NCBI RefSeq assembly: GCF_900187265.1
Contig: NZ_LT906450.1
Location: 4,579,444 to 4,643,443 of the forward strand
Direction of reading: 5' to 3'
Length of the DNA: 64,000 nt
Source of the DNA: Rhodococcus rhodochrous
GTDB taxonomy: Bacteria; Actinomycetota; Actinomycetes; Mycobacteriales; Mycobacteriaceae
This document shows, one piece after another, positions 18,381 through 26,835 of the stretch (the stretch's first letter is position 1; every line of letters starts with the position of its first letter). Position numbers and translations under genes: made by a program. The notes under the pieces are model-generated. The model saw only the letters and a program-made list of their open reading frames with translations. It was not told the origin of the DNA and did not search any database.

Positions 18381-20141
18381 TCAGATCCGGTCGACCTCGA
18401 TCCAGCTCGCCCCACCGAAATGCACGGTGTTCCGGCTGAGATAGGGCGGGACAGGAAGATCGAAATGTACCCACCCCTCGGAGGGGCTGGAACGCAGAAG
18501 ATCTGTGCGGCTGCCGATATCGAAGCGGAGGGTGTCGCCCGGGAGCAGGCGGGTCGGCGCCGGGGTGAGGGAGAAGTGCAGGTCGACGGGTTCGTTCGGT
18601 ATCAGGGGCGTGCGGATTCCGGAATCGATGGCGACTTCGGCGCCGGTACAGTGTTCGGCCTCGATCGTTCTCGCCGCGGGCCGGATCGCCCCCATCGACA
18701 GCTGGTGACGACGGCCGGCACCGTCCACCCGGGACAACCGGGCGACGACATAGGAGTCGATCTCGTTGCAGCCGAACGACAGATGGGCGGTGATCGCTCC
18801 GGTGAGCTGCATCTCGGTCTCGATCGTCAGCTCGAAGGTCAGCGTCTGGACGGCAACGTCGTCGAGGCCACCGAGCACGGGCACACCGATGGGCACCGCC
18901 ACCCACGTGTTCGATCCGGCCTCCGTCACATCGCGGGAGAGTCGGTGGATGGCGGAATCCTCACCACCCGAGCCGAGGTGGAGCCGCAACGGCGCTGCTT
19001 CGCGCGGTGGAAAGGCGTCGGCGGCGCCGAACCGGTCGGCGCCTTCGATCCAGTACCGCACCGGTGCCTGCCCGTCGTAGCCGTTGTCGGTGCCGCGCAG
19101 GACGTGGTCGAAGAAGGCGAGCGCTTCCTCCTGCCACGAATAGACGGGCAGATCGTAGGCGGGAGGAGCGAGGATCAACCACTTGCTGTCCTCGGGTGTG
19201 GAGGCGTTCTCGAACAGGTCGTAGCTTCCGAACTGGTGCAGGTTGAAGTAACTCAGGTTCTGCACGACGACGAACGGCACCTCGATCTCCCCGAGTCGAC
19301 CCGCCGGACTGTCCGGGACGGAATCGTGATCGCGGGTCTTGGCATCGAACATCCAACCGGCGTAGATCTCCCGGACCTTCTCGACCGGTGTCGCCGACAT
19401 GAACTTGCGGAACATCCGGTCGACCTGTTCGTGCACCACCTTCTCGACCACCCCGTGCAGCGGTCCGTTGGTGAGATGACTGATCAGGGCTCGGGTGTCG
19501 GGCGACATCCGGGTGTCGTAGTTGTTCTCGGTGAAGTTCGCACCCATCCAGATGTTCATGAAGTACAGCCCCGGCACCCCACCGAAATAGAGCAGGTGAC
19601 GGTAGAGGTCGGTGCAGATCTCGTTGGCGAAGAAGGCCTTCAGGGCCGGGGGCCGGCGGATCGCGACGGCGGGCTGTGTCATCCCGTAGTAGGACGTTCC
19701 GAACAACACGACTTCACCGTTGCACCAAGGATGTTCGGCTGCCCACTCGATGACCTTCGCATGGTCGTCGATGTCCTGTGGGTCGAAGAAGGTGACCTGT
19801 TCACCGGTGGAACGGCCCATACCGCGACGTTCCACGACGACGGGCGCGTAACCGCGGTCGGTGAATACCGGTGGGGATCCGATCTCGTTCGATCCGGTCG
19901 GGATTCCGGCGGTGTGGTACTCCGTGGAGTACGCGGCGAACGAGACCACGGCCGGATATCGACCCTCCCGCTCCGGCAGGTAGACGTCGGCGTGCAGGGT
20001 CACACCGTCGTCGACGGGGATCTGCCGGTCCGGAAGCATGCGTTGCCCGAGACCGTGCATCGCAGGCGGTCCCGGAGTCCATCCGGCGTACTGGATCCCG
20101 GACGTGGAAGGGGTCAGGCGCATGTGGGAGCGTCCGGTCAT
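18381..20141 (-). CDS. CocE/NonD family serine hydrolase (X-Pro dipeptidyl-peptidase-like)
   Basis: 586 residues. ATG 20141 follows an AGGA box by 9 nt; ATG 20123 is possible. The N-terminal S15-type alpha/beta-hydrolase domain has DDGVTLHADVYLP, ERRGMGRSTG and the nucleophile elbow GTSYYGM, with a helical cap following. The C-terminal third is the jelly-roll domain of the CocE/NonD family. Relatives include cocaine esterase, X-Pro peptidases and ester or amide hydrolases; the substrate here is unknown. There is no signal peptide. A 169-bp gap without a visible gene separates it from the TetR gene at 20311. Confidence 0.83.
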   Translation of the reverse strand: MTGRSHMRLTPSTSGIQYAGWTPGPPAMHGLGQRMLPDRQIPVDDGVTLHADVYLPEREGRYPAVVSFAAYSTEYHTAGIPTGSNEIGSPPVFTDRGYAPVVVERRGMGRSTGEQVTFFDPQDIDDHAKVIEWAAEHPWCNGEVVLFGTSYYGMTQPAVAIRRPPALKAFFANEICTDLYRHLLYFGGVPGLYFMNIWMGANFTENNYDTRMSPDTRALISHLTNGPLHGVVEKVVHEQVDRMFRKFMSATPVEKVREIYAGWMFDAKTRDHDSVPDSPAGRLGEIEVPFVVVQNLSYFNLHQFGSYDLFENASTPEDSKWLILAPPAYDLPVYSWQEEALAFFDHVLRGTDNGYDGQAPVRYWIEGADRFGAADAFPPREAAPLRLHLGSGGEDSAIHRLSRDVTEAGSNTWVAVPIGVPVLGGLDDVAVQTLTFELTIETEMQLTGAITAHLSFGCNEIDSYVVARLSRVDGAGRRHQLSMGAIRPAARTIEAEHCTGAEVAIDSGIRTPLIPNEPVDLHFSLTPAPTRLLPGDTLRFDIGSRTDLLRSSPSEGWVHFDLPVPPYLSRNTVHFGGASWIEVDRI

Positions 20142-20310
20142 GACGCGAATTCCTGTCGTCCGGTCGAGCACGTCGCGGTGACCCAATTGTGCACCGGCCG
20201 CGCACACGCGCACCGGAGTTTCCTGTCACTCGACGACGGGGATATTTTCCGCCCGGCCGTCCGTGACCGCCGGAAACGCTGTCGAAGTCGTTTTCGACGA
20301 CCGCGCCGGA

Positions 20311-20940
20311 CTACAGGTGCGACCCGATCACGTCCCGGGCCATGTCCCTACCGAACCGGATCGGCTCCACCGAGTGCTCGAACTTGCTGCCGGACAGGGC
20401 ACCGTCGTAGATCAGCTGCACGCGCCGGGCCACGGCCTCGGGTTCGGACACCCCGGCGAGGTCGAGCAGTTCGACGAGCGTCGTCTTCAGCCATTCCCGG
20501 TGCGCGAGTACCGGTTCGAGAGGTTCCTGAGGGAACTCGGTCGCAGCATTGGCGTACTGGCATCCGCGGAAGTTCTTCTTCGGCGCCGACTGCATCGCGA
20601 GATCGAAGAAGGTGAGGATCTTCGCGATCGGATCGTCGAGCGGTTCGACCGCGGCGTGCCACCGCTGCCGGTCGCGCTGGTCGAGGTCCTCCAGATAGGC
20701 GAGCACCAGTGCATCCTTCGACCCGTACGACGAGTAGAGGCTCGCGCGGGCGACGCCGGCCTCGGCGAGGATGCGGTCGATGCCCACTGCACGGATACCG
20801 TGCTCGGCGAAGAGCGTGCTCGCGGTGTCGAGCAGACGTGTGGCAGGTGAGGGCTTGGACGGCGATCGCTCGGCTTTCCCCTTCGGACCGGCCGTGCCCT
20901 TCGGAGTGCCGGTTGATTCACTCTCGACGAACGTACGCAC
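20311..20940 (-). CDS. TetR family transcriptional regulator, divergent from the leader-peptide/ABC operon
   Basis: 209 residues from a leaderless GTG at 20940. The helix-turn-helix is at about 28-72 (LLDTASTLFAEHGIRAVGIDRILAEAG). The second half (FFDLAMQSAPKKNFRGCQYANAATEFP) is typical of a TetR subgroup with a conserved Cys. A 63-bp intergenic region with an ATAGA-N8-TCTAT dyad separates it from the Cys leader peptide. It probably represses itself, and it may also touch the ABC operon promoter. The ligand is unknown. Confidence 0.82.
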   Translation of the reverse strand: MRTFVESESTGTPKGTAGPKGKAERSPSKPSPATRLLDTASTLFAEHGIRAVGIDRILAEAGVARASLYSSYGSKDALVLAYLEDLDQRDRQRWHAAVEPLDDPIAKILTFFDLAMQSAPKKNFRGCQYANAATEFPQEPLEPVLAHREWLKTTLVELLDLAGVSEPEAVARRVQLIYDGALSGSKFEHSVEPIRFGRDMARDVIGSHL

Positions 20941-20946
20941 GTGCCC

Positions 20947-20952
20947 AGAGTA
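20947..20952 (-). promoter_or_regulatory. -10 box (TACTCT) for leaderless start of the TetR gene
   Basis: On the minus strand TACTCT ends 6 nt before GTG 20940. Together with the box at 20991 it makes a compact divergent promoter pair. Confidence 0.55.
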
Positions 20953-20966
20953 ACGGACAGGGCGCG

Positions 20967-20984
20967 ATAGACAGACCGTTCTAT
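20967..20984. promoter_or_regulatory. ATAGA-N8-TCTAT dyad, candidate TetR operator
   Basis: An 18-bp imperfect palindrome with 12 of 18 bases symmetric, lying between the two divergent -10 boxes. This is the expected place for the adjacent TetR protein to bind and block both promoters. Confidence 0.45.
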
Positions 20985-20990
20985 TCACAG

Positions 20991-20996
20991 TACGGT
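20991..20996 (+). promoter_or_regulatory. -10 box (TACGGT) for the leaderless Cys leader peptide
   Basis: TACGGT ends 7 nt before GTG 21004, so the mRNA would begin on the leader peptide's first codon. Confidence 0.6.
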
Positions 20997-21003
20997 GGAG
21001 CAC

Positions 21004-21087
21004 GTGACACACAGCCTTCTGACTCGCCGCCTGCACGTGGATCTCGTGCGGGTGTCGACTGCTGCGTGTTGTCGCTCCTCTCTCTGA
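21004..21087 (+). CDS. 27-residue Cys-Cys leader peptide (cysteine-responsive attenuator uORF)
   Basis: GTG to TGA encodes 27 residues with the core RRLHVDLVRVSTAACCRSSL. This matches the actinobacterial 'putative leader peptide' pattern (HVDL..RV...C) found before sulfur assimilation and sulfonate-transport genes. It is leaderless, like the polycysteine short ORFs described as cysteine-responsive attenuators in mycobacteria. The tandem Cys codons (TGT TGT) lie five codons before the stop, and the ABC-operon start is 114 bp downstream. When Cys-tRNA is scarce, stalling at Cys-Cys would change folding of the downstream mRNA and raise expression. The role is inferred from this family; no attenuator fold was computed. 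Confidence 0.75.
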   Translation: MTHSLLTRRLHVDLVRVSTAACCRSSL

Positions 21088-21201
21088 CCGGCCTCGTCTG
21101 CGTGCGCCGCATGCCGTAGTCGCCCCGTCCGAAGACGAAACGGCGCCCCGTCGCGCCCGGACCGGTCACAGTTCCAACCCGCTTTCCCGGAAGGTGACCC
21201 C

Positions 21202-21717
21202 ATGTCGCTGTATCTCTACGAACTCGTCCCCACCGAGGGCCAGGCCGAAGCTGCCATCAAGGCCTTCGACGATGCTGTCGTCGCCGCCGGCGGCGAACTG
21301 ATCGAATCGCAGGTCACCACCGGTGGCACGCGCGTCTTCGCGATCGCCGAGTTCGACGCCTGCCGTCCCGCCCAGCTCGAATCGGCCTCCCTCGATGTCG
21401 CCGAGATCGTCGGCCCGAACGAGGTCCGTCTCGTCGGCGCCGAGCTCGACCAGATCAAGGCCACCCGCCCCGAGGCCGGTTACCTCGTCGAGTGGGACAT
21501 CCCCGACACGATCGACATGGAAACCTACCTCGCGCGCAAGAAGGCGAATTCGCCGAAGTACGCCGACGTCCCCGAGGTGAGCTTCCTGCGCACCTATGTC
21601 CGCGAGGACATGGACAAGTGCCTGTGCTTCTACAACGCCCCCGACGAGGCAGCCGTCGTGCGCGCCCGCGAGGTCGTCAGCACGCCCATCGACCGTCTCC
21701 ACTCCCTCGAAGGATAA
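21202..21717 (+). CDS. DUF4242 protein, first structural gene of the putative organosulfur operon
   Basis: 171 residues. The start follows an AAGG Shine-Dalgarno by about 7 nt. The C-terminal half (SFLRTYVREDMDKCLCFYNAPDEAAVVRAR) matches DUF4242, whose best-known member is the small nickel-binding Streptomyces protein SCO4226. The N-terminal half is a similar ferredoxin-like alpha/beta unit (LVPTEGQAEAAIKAFDDAV), so the protein may be two linked modules. No catalytic role is known to me. It is 7 bp before the flavoprotein gene and should be co-translated with it; a monooxygenase accessory or metal-binding role is speculation. Confidence 0.65.
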   Translation: MSLYLYELVPTEGQAEAAIKAFDDAVVAAGGELIESQVTTGGTRVFAIAEFDACRPAQLESASLDVAEIVGPNEVRLVGAELDQIKATRPEAGYLVEWDIPDTIDMETYLARKKANSPKYADVPEVSFLRTYVREDMDKCLCFYNAPDEAAVVRAREVVSTPIDRLHSLEG

Positions 21718-21724
21718 GCATCCG

Positions 21725-22774
21725 ATGACCGCGGCCATTGACCGGACGAGCGAGGAACAGCGCGTGGCGATCGCAGAATTCGTACGCGATCGCGCAGCTG
21801 CTCTCGATCGCGGAGAAACCGATATCCGCACCGACATCGCCCGCACGGGCGAGCTCGGCCTGCTCCGCAAGGGGCTGAGCGGGGAGTGTCTCTCCGAGAT
21901 GGTCGCGGTCATCGACGAGGTCGCCGCCGAATCGCTCACCGTCGGCTTCTCGCTGTGGGCGCAGCGCATGGCGCTCGAATACATCGATCGCGCACCGCAG
22001 TTCCTGCGCGATCGTTACCGGGACGACCTCGCGTCCGGCCGCACGATCGGCGTCACCGCCATGGCCGCGGCCCTCAAGCATCTCGCCGGTCTCGGCGAAC
22101 TCCCCCTCGTTGCCGATCGGACCGACGACGGCATCACCGTCACCGGTCCGATCCACTGGGCGTCCAACGTCTTTCCCGACTCGGTGATCGTCTTCCCGGC
22201 CCGCACCGCCGACGGTGATCGCCTCGTCGCCGTCGTCCGCGCCGATGCCGAGGGCATCACCATCGCGGATTCACCCGAACTGCTCGCGCTCGGCGCCACG
22301 TCGTCGACCTCACTGAAGTTCGACGGGGTGCGGATTCCGCAGTCGCACATCCTCACCGAGGATCTCGCGAACTTCTGCGGTTCGATCCGGCCCACCTTCA
22401 TGATGCTGCAGACCTCGTTCTGCGTCGGCATCGCACGCGCATCGCTCACCGAGGCCGCCGGCCGTCTGCACGGACTGGGCGAGCAGTTCACCGGTGAGTA
22501 CGAAGAGCTTTCGGCGCAGTACGAGTCGCTGCGCGAACGGCTGTACCGCTTCGCCACCGATCCCACCTCGATCGCTCCTGCGGAGTTCATCCGTCTGCGC
22601 CTCGACGGTTCGGTCGTCGCCGTCGCCGCGACCCGCCTCGAGGCGACACTGCGCGGCGGTGCCGGATACGCGACGGCCAGCGCCACCAACCGCCGATTCC
22701 GTGAGGCGGCCTTCCTGCCCATTCAATCGCCGTCGGAAGGACAGCTTCGGTGGGAACTGTCGCAGTACGAATAG
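21725..22774 (+). CDS. acyl-CoA-dehydrogenase-like flavoprotein (SfnC/DszC-like group)
   Basis: 349 residues. ATG 21725 is preceded by GAAGGATAAG. It shows the acyl-CoA-dehydrogenase fold (VAAESLTVGFSLWAQRM; ITVTGPIHWASNV in the beta domain) but lacks the catalytic-Glu YEGT motif and is shorter than true dehydrogenases. Relatives of this shape are used in sulfur scavenging (SfnC, DszC) as flavin-dependent monooxygenases or desulfurisation helpers. Position between the DUF4242 gene and an ABC importer supports such a role. It overlaps the ABC ATPase start by 25 bp. The exact reaction is not determined. Confidence 0.7.
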   Translation: MTAAIDRTSEEQRVAIAEFVRDRAAALDRGETDIRTDIARTGELGLLRKGLSGECLSEMVAVIDEVAAESLTVGFSLWAQRMALEYIDRAPQFLRDRYRDDLASGRTIGVTAMAAALKHLAGLGELPLVADRTDDGITVTGPIHWASNVFPDSVIVFPARTADGDRLVAVVRADAEGITIADSPELLALGATSSTSLKFDGVRIPQSHILTEDLANFCGSIRPTFMMLQTSFCVGIARASLTEAAGRLHGLGEQFTGEYEELSAQYESLRERLYRFATDPTSIAPAEFIRLRLDGSVVAVAATRLEATLRGGAGYATASATNRRFREAAFLPIQSPSEGQLRWELSQYE

Positions 22775-23490
22775 CGAACGGATACAAGAGTTTCGCCGGT
22801 CGCCGTAGCCCGGTCCTCCAGGGGGTGGATCTGGATATCGCGACCGGCGAGTTCCTCGTCGTGCTCGGCAGCAGCGGTAGCGGCAAGTCGACGCTGCTGC
22901 GGATCGTCGCGGGTCTCGATCACCTCGATCGCGGTTCCGTCGAGTGGCCCGACACCGAGGGCGACAACCGTCCGCACACCGGGATGGTCTTCCAGCAGCC
23001 CTTCCTGATGCCGTGGCTCACCGTGCGCGAGAACATCGCCTTCGGTGGACGGTTCGCCGCGCACCGCGAACGGTTCGACACCGCCTACGCCGATTCGCTC
23101 CTCGAGCGTTTCGGCCTCTCCGCGCTCGCCGGCTACTACCCCGACCAGCTGTCCGGTGGTCAGGCCCAGCGCATCGCCGTCATCCGCGCCGTCGCGGTGC
23201 GTCCGCGACTGCTGCTGCTCGACGAACCGTTCAGCGCCCTCGACCCGGCCACCCGATCCGATCTGCGGTCGTGGCTCGGCGAACTCGCGCGCGATCTCGG
23301 TTTCACGACGGTCCTCGTCACCCACGACATCGACGAGGCGCTCGAACTCGCCGACCGCATCGCCCTGTTCGGAAGTTCGGGTGTGGTGCAGCAGGAATGG
23401 ACGCTCGGCGGCATGTCTGCGCTCGACCGCGACGCGCTGCGTCCGGCCATCCTGGCGCACTACCGCGATTCGTCGCTGTCCGCGACATGA
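22750..23490 (+). CDS. ABC transporter ATP-binding protein (SsuB/TauB/NrtD-like)
   Basis: 246 residues, GTG start overlapping the previous gene by 25 bp. It has Walker A GSSGSGKST, Q-loop FQQPFLMPW, signature LSGGQ, Walker B LLLLDEPFSALD and the switch His in VTHD. These features and the length fit the taurine/sulfonate/nitrate importer ATPases. It shares ATGA with the binding-protein gene, so the operon is translationally coupled. It energises the permease at 24656. Confidence 0.88.
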   Translation: MGTVAVRIANGYKSFAGRRSPVLQGVDLDIATGEFLVVLGSSGSGKSTLLRIVAGLDHLDRGSVEWPDTEGDNRPHTGMVFQQPFLMPWLTVRENIAFGGRFAAHRERFDTAYADSLLERFGLSALAGYYPDQLSGGQAQRIAVIRAVAVRPRLLLLDEPFSALDPATRSDLRSWLGELARDLGFTTVLVTHDIDEALELADRIALFGSSGVVQQEWTLGGMSALDRDALRPAILAHYRDSSLSAT

Positions 23491-24659
23491 CCGATCCGGG
23501 CCTGTTCAGCCGTCGCACCCTCATGCGCGGTGCGCTCGGCCTCGCGGCAGCCGGGGGTATCGCCGGCACGATCGACCTCGCGCGCACCGCGACCACCGAC
23601 CGCGCCAATCGCACGGGGCAACTGCGCATCGGCTACCTGCCGATCACCGACGCCGCGCCGCTGCTCGTCGCGCACGGGTCGAGCCTGTATCCCTCCGGCG
23701 TCGTCGATTCCGCGAAGCCGGTGCTCTTCCGCAGTTGGGCGTCGCTCGCCGAGGCCTTCATCAGCCGGCGCGTCGACGTCGTGCATCTGCTCATGCCCAT
23801 GGCGGTCCAGTTGCGGTACAGCCTGGGTAGTTCCGTGCGGATCCTCGGCTGGAACCACACCAACGGCTCGGCGCTGACGGTCGCCCCGCACATCACCGAC
23901 CTGAGCGATCTCGCAGGTCGGACGGTGGCGATCCCGTTCTGGTGGTCGATCCACAACATCGCTCTGCAACAGCTGTTGCGGGCGCACGGACTGACACCGG
24001 TCGTGCGGGAGGCGCCGTCGAAGTCCGCCCGTACCGTGGGCCTTGTCGTCATGGGACCGTCCGACATGATCCCGGCCCTGGCGAACGGCTCGATCGCCGC
24101 GTTCACCGTCGCCGATCCGTTCAACGCCGCCGCGGAGGTCCGCGGGGTGGGGCGGATCCACCGCTTCCTCGGCGACATCTGGCGCGACCACGCGTGCTGC
24201 GCCCTGCTCGTGCACGAGGACCTGATCGAACGCGACCCCGTCGCCGTACAGTCCCTCACCGACTCGGTGGTCTCCGCCCAGTTGCAGATCGGCGCCGACC
24301 GTCAGGCCGCGGCCGCGATGTTGTCCGCCGGATACCTTCCGCAACCGTTGCCCGCGATCACGAAGGCCCTCACCTATCCCGACCGAGAGGCCGGCACGGT
24401 GCACCCGCAGTGGCAGCCGCAACGCATCGGATACCAGCCGTTCCCCTTCCCGACCTTCACCGCGGCACTGATCGAGGCGATGCACGACACCGTCGTCGAC
24501 GGCGACACGCGGTTCCTCTCGCGCCTCGACCCTGCGACGGTGCACGACGACCTCGTCGACGACCGGTTCGTCCGCACGTCCCTCACCCGCGTCGACGGCA
24601 CCGATGCCTTCGGCCTTCCCGCCGATCTCACCCGCACAGAGGAGGTCGATCCTTCGTGA
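23487..24659 (+). CDS. ABC transporter substrate-binding protein with Tat-type signal (SsuA/NMT1 family)
   Basis: 390 residues. ATG 23487 overlaps the ATPase stop. The N-terminus SRRTLMRGALGLAAAGG is a twin-arginine signal. The mature part begins LRIGYLPITDAAPLLVAHG, the typical opening of NMT1/SsuA/TauA binding proteins, and contains GRTVAIPFWWSIHN and FTVADPFNAAAE. It should capture the substrate outside the membrane. The ligand is not readable; alkyl sulfonate or a related organosulfur compound is inferred from the leader peptide and the flavoprotein. Confidence 0.83.
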   Translation: MTDPGLFSRRTLMRGALGLAAAGGIAGTIDLARTATTDRANRTGQLRIGYLPITDAAPLLVAHGSSLYPSGVVDSAKPVLFRSWASLAEAFISRRVDVVHLLMPMAVQLRYSLGSSVRILGWNHTNGSALTVAPHITDLSDLAGRTVAIPFWWSIHNIALQQLLRAHGLTPVVREAPSKSARTVGLVVMGPSDMIPALANGSIAAFTVADPFNAAAEVRGVGRIHRFLGDIWRDHACCALLVHEDLIERDPVAVQSLTDSVVSAQLQIGADRQAAAAMLSAGYLPQPLPAITKALTYPDREAGTVHPQWQPQRIGYQPFPFPTFTAALIEAMHDTVVDGDTRFLSRLDPATVHDDLVDDRFVRTSLTRVDGTDAFGLPADLTRTEEVDPS

Positions 24660-25477
24660 GCGCCCCGACCAGCACGGCGCCGGAGACGGCCCGCACCGTC
24701 CGGCAGCTGCCCCTCGTCCCCCAGGCCGTCGCCATCGTCATCGCGATCGCCTTGTGGTGGCTGGTGACGACAGTGCTCGTCGCGCCGGATTCGCTCGTGC
24801 GGGACTTCGCCCCGCAGTACGTCTTCCCGGCGATCATCGACCTGTTCGCACGCGGCGTCCTGCTGCCCGACACCCTCGCGAGCCTGTGGCGGTTGCTGGT
24901 GGGTCTGCTGATCGCCGCGACGCTCGGCATCCCGCTCGGGTTGCTGATCGGACTCAACCCGTTGGTCGAGCGCGCGACGATGCCCATCATGCAGTTCCTG
25001 CGGATGATCTCGCCGCTGTCGTGGGCGCCGATCGCCGTGGCGCTGTTCGGCATCGGCCACCAGCCGGTCTTCTTCCTCATCGCCGCCGCCGCGATCTGGC
25101 CGATCGTCATCAACACGGCGGCCGGTGTGCACGGCATCGACCAGGGCTATCTGATGGTGGCCCGCTCGTTCGGTGCGACGCGACTCGAACTGCTCACCAC
25201 CGTCGTCCTGCCGGCCATCCGCGCGCAGGTACAGACCGGTCTGCGGGTCGGTCTCGGTATCGCGTGGGTCGTGCTCGTCCCCGCCGAGATGCTCGGCGTG
25301 CGGTCCGGTCTCGGCTACCAGATCCTCAACGCCCGCGACCAGCTCGCCTACGACCAGGTCATGGCCGTGATCGTCGTGATCGGTTTCCTCGGGTTCTGGC
25401 TCGACTGGGCGGCGCGGCACCTGCTGCGCGAACGGCGCAGACCGGTGAGCGTCGAGGAAGCCGACCGCCCGCTCTGA
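24656..25477 (+). CDS. ABC transporter permease (SsuC/TauC-like)
   Basis: 273 residues, GTG start sharing GTGA with the binding-protein stop. It has about six membrane helices and the permease EAA-like loop DQGYLMVARSFGATRLELLTTVVLPA, which contacts the ATPase. It completes a three-part importer with the two preceding genes. It is the last gene of the operon, seven bases from the convergent F420-type oxidoreductase gene. Confidence 0.87.
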   Translation: MSAPTSTAPETARTVRQLPLVPQAVAIVIAIALWWLVTTVLVAPDSLVRDFAPQYVFPAIIDLFARGVLLPDTLASLWRLLVGLLIAATLGIPLGLLIGLNPLVERATMPIMQFLRMISPLSWAPIAVALFGIGHQPVFFLIAAAAIWPIVINTAAGVHGIDQGYLMVARSFGATRLELLTTVVLPAIRAQVQTGLRVGLGIAWVVLVPAEMLGVRSGLGYQILNARDQLAYDQVMAVIVVIGFLGFWLDWAARHLLRERRRPVSVEEADRPL

Positions 25478-25484
25478 CCTGCGA

Positions 25485-25958
25485 TCAGGACTCGAGCGGC
25501 GTCAGTACGAAGACGGGGAGCACCCGGTCGGTGCGCTTCGCGTACAGCGCGTAGTTCGGCCACGTCTGCAGCAGCACCTGCCACAGCCGCTCGCGTTCGT
25601 CGCCCTCCGCGATCCGCACCGACACCGCGTACTCGTGCCCGTCGTACAGCACCTGCGCCCGGTCGGCCGCGCGCAGGTTGATCGCCCAGGACGGGGCTTT
25701 CGGGTGTCCCCAGTTCGACCCCACCACGAGCCATCCCCCGTCGTGCGGCACACACAGCAGCGGTGTGGACCGCGGCACCCCGGTCTTGCGGCCCTTCACG
25801 GTGAGCACGAGCGAGGGCAGTCCCGCGATCGCGAGCAGCGTGACCTTGCCGCGCGTGACCCGTTGGATGGTCTTGTCCACCGCGATGATCGGCTGTGAAT
25901 ACCGCGGCAACCACGGCAACGCTCCGATACGGACGGCGACCGGTCGGAGCGGATTCAT
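25485..25958 (-). CDS. deazaflavin (F420)-dependent nitroreductase family protein (Ddn-like)
   Basis: 157 residues of the Ddn/FDOR-A type. The core LLAIAGLPSLVLTVKGRKTG..RSTPLL is followed by GGWLVVGSNWGHPKAPSW and a C-terminal WPNYALYAKRTDR. This family uses reduced F420 to reduce quinones, nitro groups or fatty-acid double bonds at the membrane. It is the last gene of a four-gene operon running from 29283, four bases after the hydrolase. Physiological substrate unknown. Confidence 0.85.
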   Translation of the reverse strand: MNPLRPVAVRIGALPWLPRYSQPIIAVDKTIQRVTRGKVTLLAIAGLPSLVLTVKGRKTGVPRSTPLLCVPHDGGWLVVGSNWGHPKAPSWAINLRAADRAQVLYDGHEYAVSVRIAEGDERERLWQVLLQTWPNYALYAKRTDRVLPVFVLTPLES

Positions 25959-25962
25959 GCGG

Positions 25963-26835
25963 TCATCTCCCCCAGGCTGCCAGCAGCGTCCGGGCTGCGG
26001 CGACGACGGCCAGCGGCTGATCGATCATCGGATGGTGGCCCGAGGCCGGGAGATCGATCAACAACGCATCAGGACCCAGATTGTCGACCATCCGCCCGTA
26101 GAGCGCGTCGTCGATGATGCCGCGTTCGCAGCGGAAGTAGGCGACGGCGCATCCCGGACTCATCGCCTCGAGGCTACGGCGCCCCTCACGTCCCATGCGG
26201 AGATTGTCGAATTTCCACGACCAGCCGCCGTCGACCTGCTTCAGCGATCCGCGGGCGATGTGCTCGAGCACGTAGGGTTCGGCGTCGTCCTGCGGCGGCA
26301 CGAGGCGGAATCGGGCGACGGCGTCCTCCGCCGCGGCGTACACCTTCGGCGGTCCGGCGTTCGCGACGGCTTTCGCGCGCATCTCGAGTTCCTCGGGCGT
26401 CATGTCGCGGATCGGCGAATCGATGATCACCACACCGGCGAGTTCGTCGCCGTGGAGATGCGAGGCGGCGAACGAGACGATCCCGCCCATGCTGTGACCG
26501 ATGAGGACCGGTGGACCGCTGATGCCGCCGGCGCGGGCCGCAGCGACGACCTCCGCGGACCACGCTTCCAGGGTGTAGTGCTCGCGGTGGTCGCTGTCGC
26601 CGTGACCGCTCAGGTCGAGCGCGACGACGCGACGTCCGGCGGCGAGCTGCGGGCCGATGTGGTCCCACCACCCCGAATGGGCCATGCCGCCGTGGACCAG
26701 CACGATGCCCGGCAGACCGGATTCGCCCCACGCCCGGTAGGCGATGGTCGCACCGGCTGCCTCGACCTTCCCGGTCTCGACGGGTGTGGCCAGGGCGTCG
26801 ACGAACCACTGAGGAGCAGATCCGTTATTGCTCAT
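25963..26835 (-). CDS. alpha/beta hydrolase
   Basis: 290 residues. VLVHGGMAHSGWW forms the oxyanion region, GHSMGG holds the nucleophile Ser near 125, and SGHHPM near 270 supplies the His. A cap domain lies between. No export signal. It overlaps the upstream TetR gene by 11 bp and belongs to the operon with the D-aminoacylase-like gene, so amide or ester hydrolysis in the same route is plausible. Exact substrate unknown. Confidence 0.82.
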   Translation of the reverse strand: MSNNGSAPQWFVDALATPVETGKVEAAGATIAYRAWGESGLPGIVLVHGGMAHSGWWDHIGPQLAAGRRVVALDLSGHGDSDHREHYTLEAWSAEVVAAARAGGISGPPVLIGHSMGGIVSFAASHLHGDELAGVVIIDSPIRDMTPEELEMRAKAVANAGPPKVYAAAEDAVARFRLVPPQDDAEPYVLEHIARGSLKQVDGGWSWKFDNLRMGREGRRSLEAMSPGCAVAYFRCERGIIDDALYGRMVDNLGPDALLIDLPASGHHPMIDQPLAVVAAARTLLAAWGR

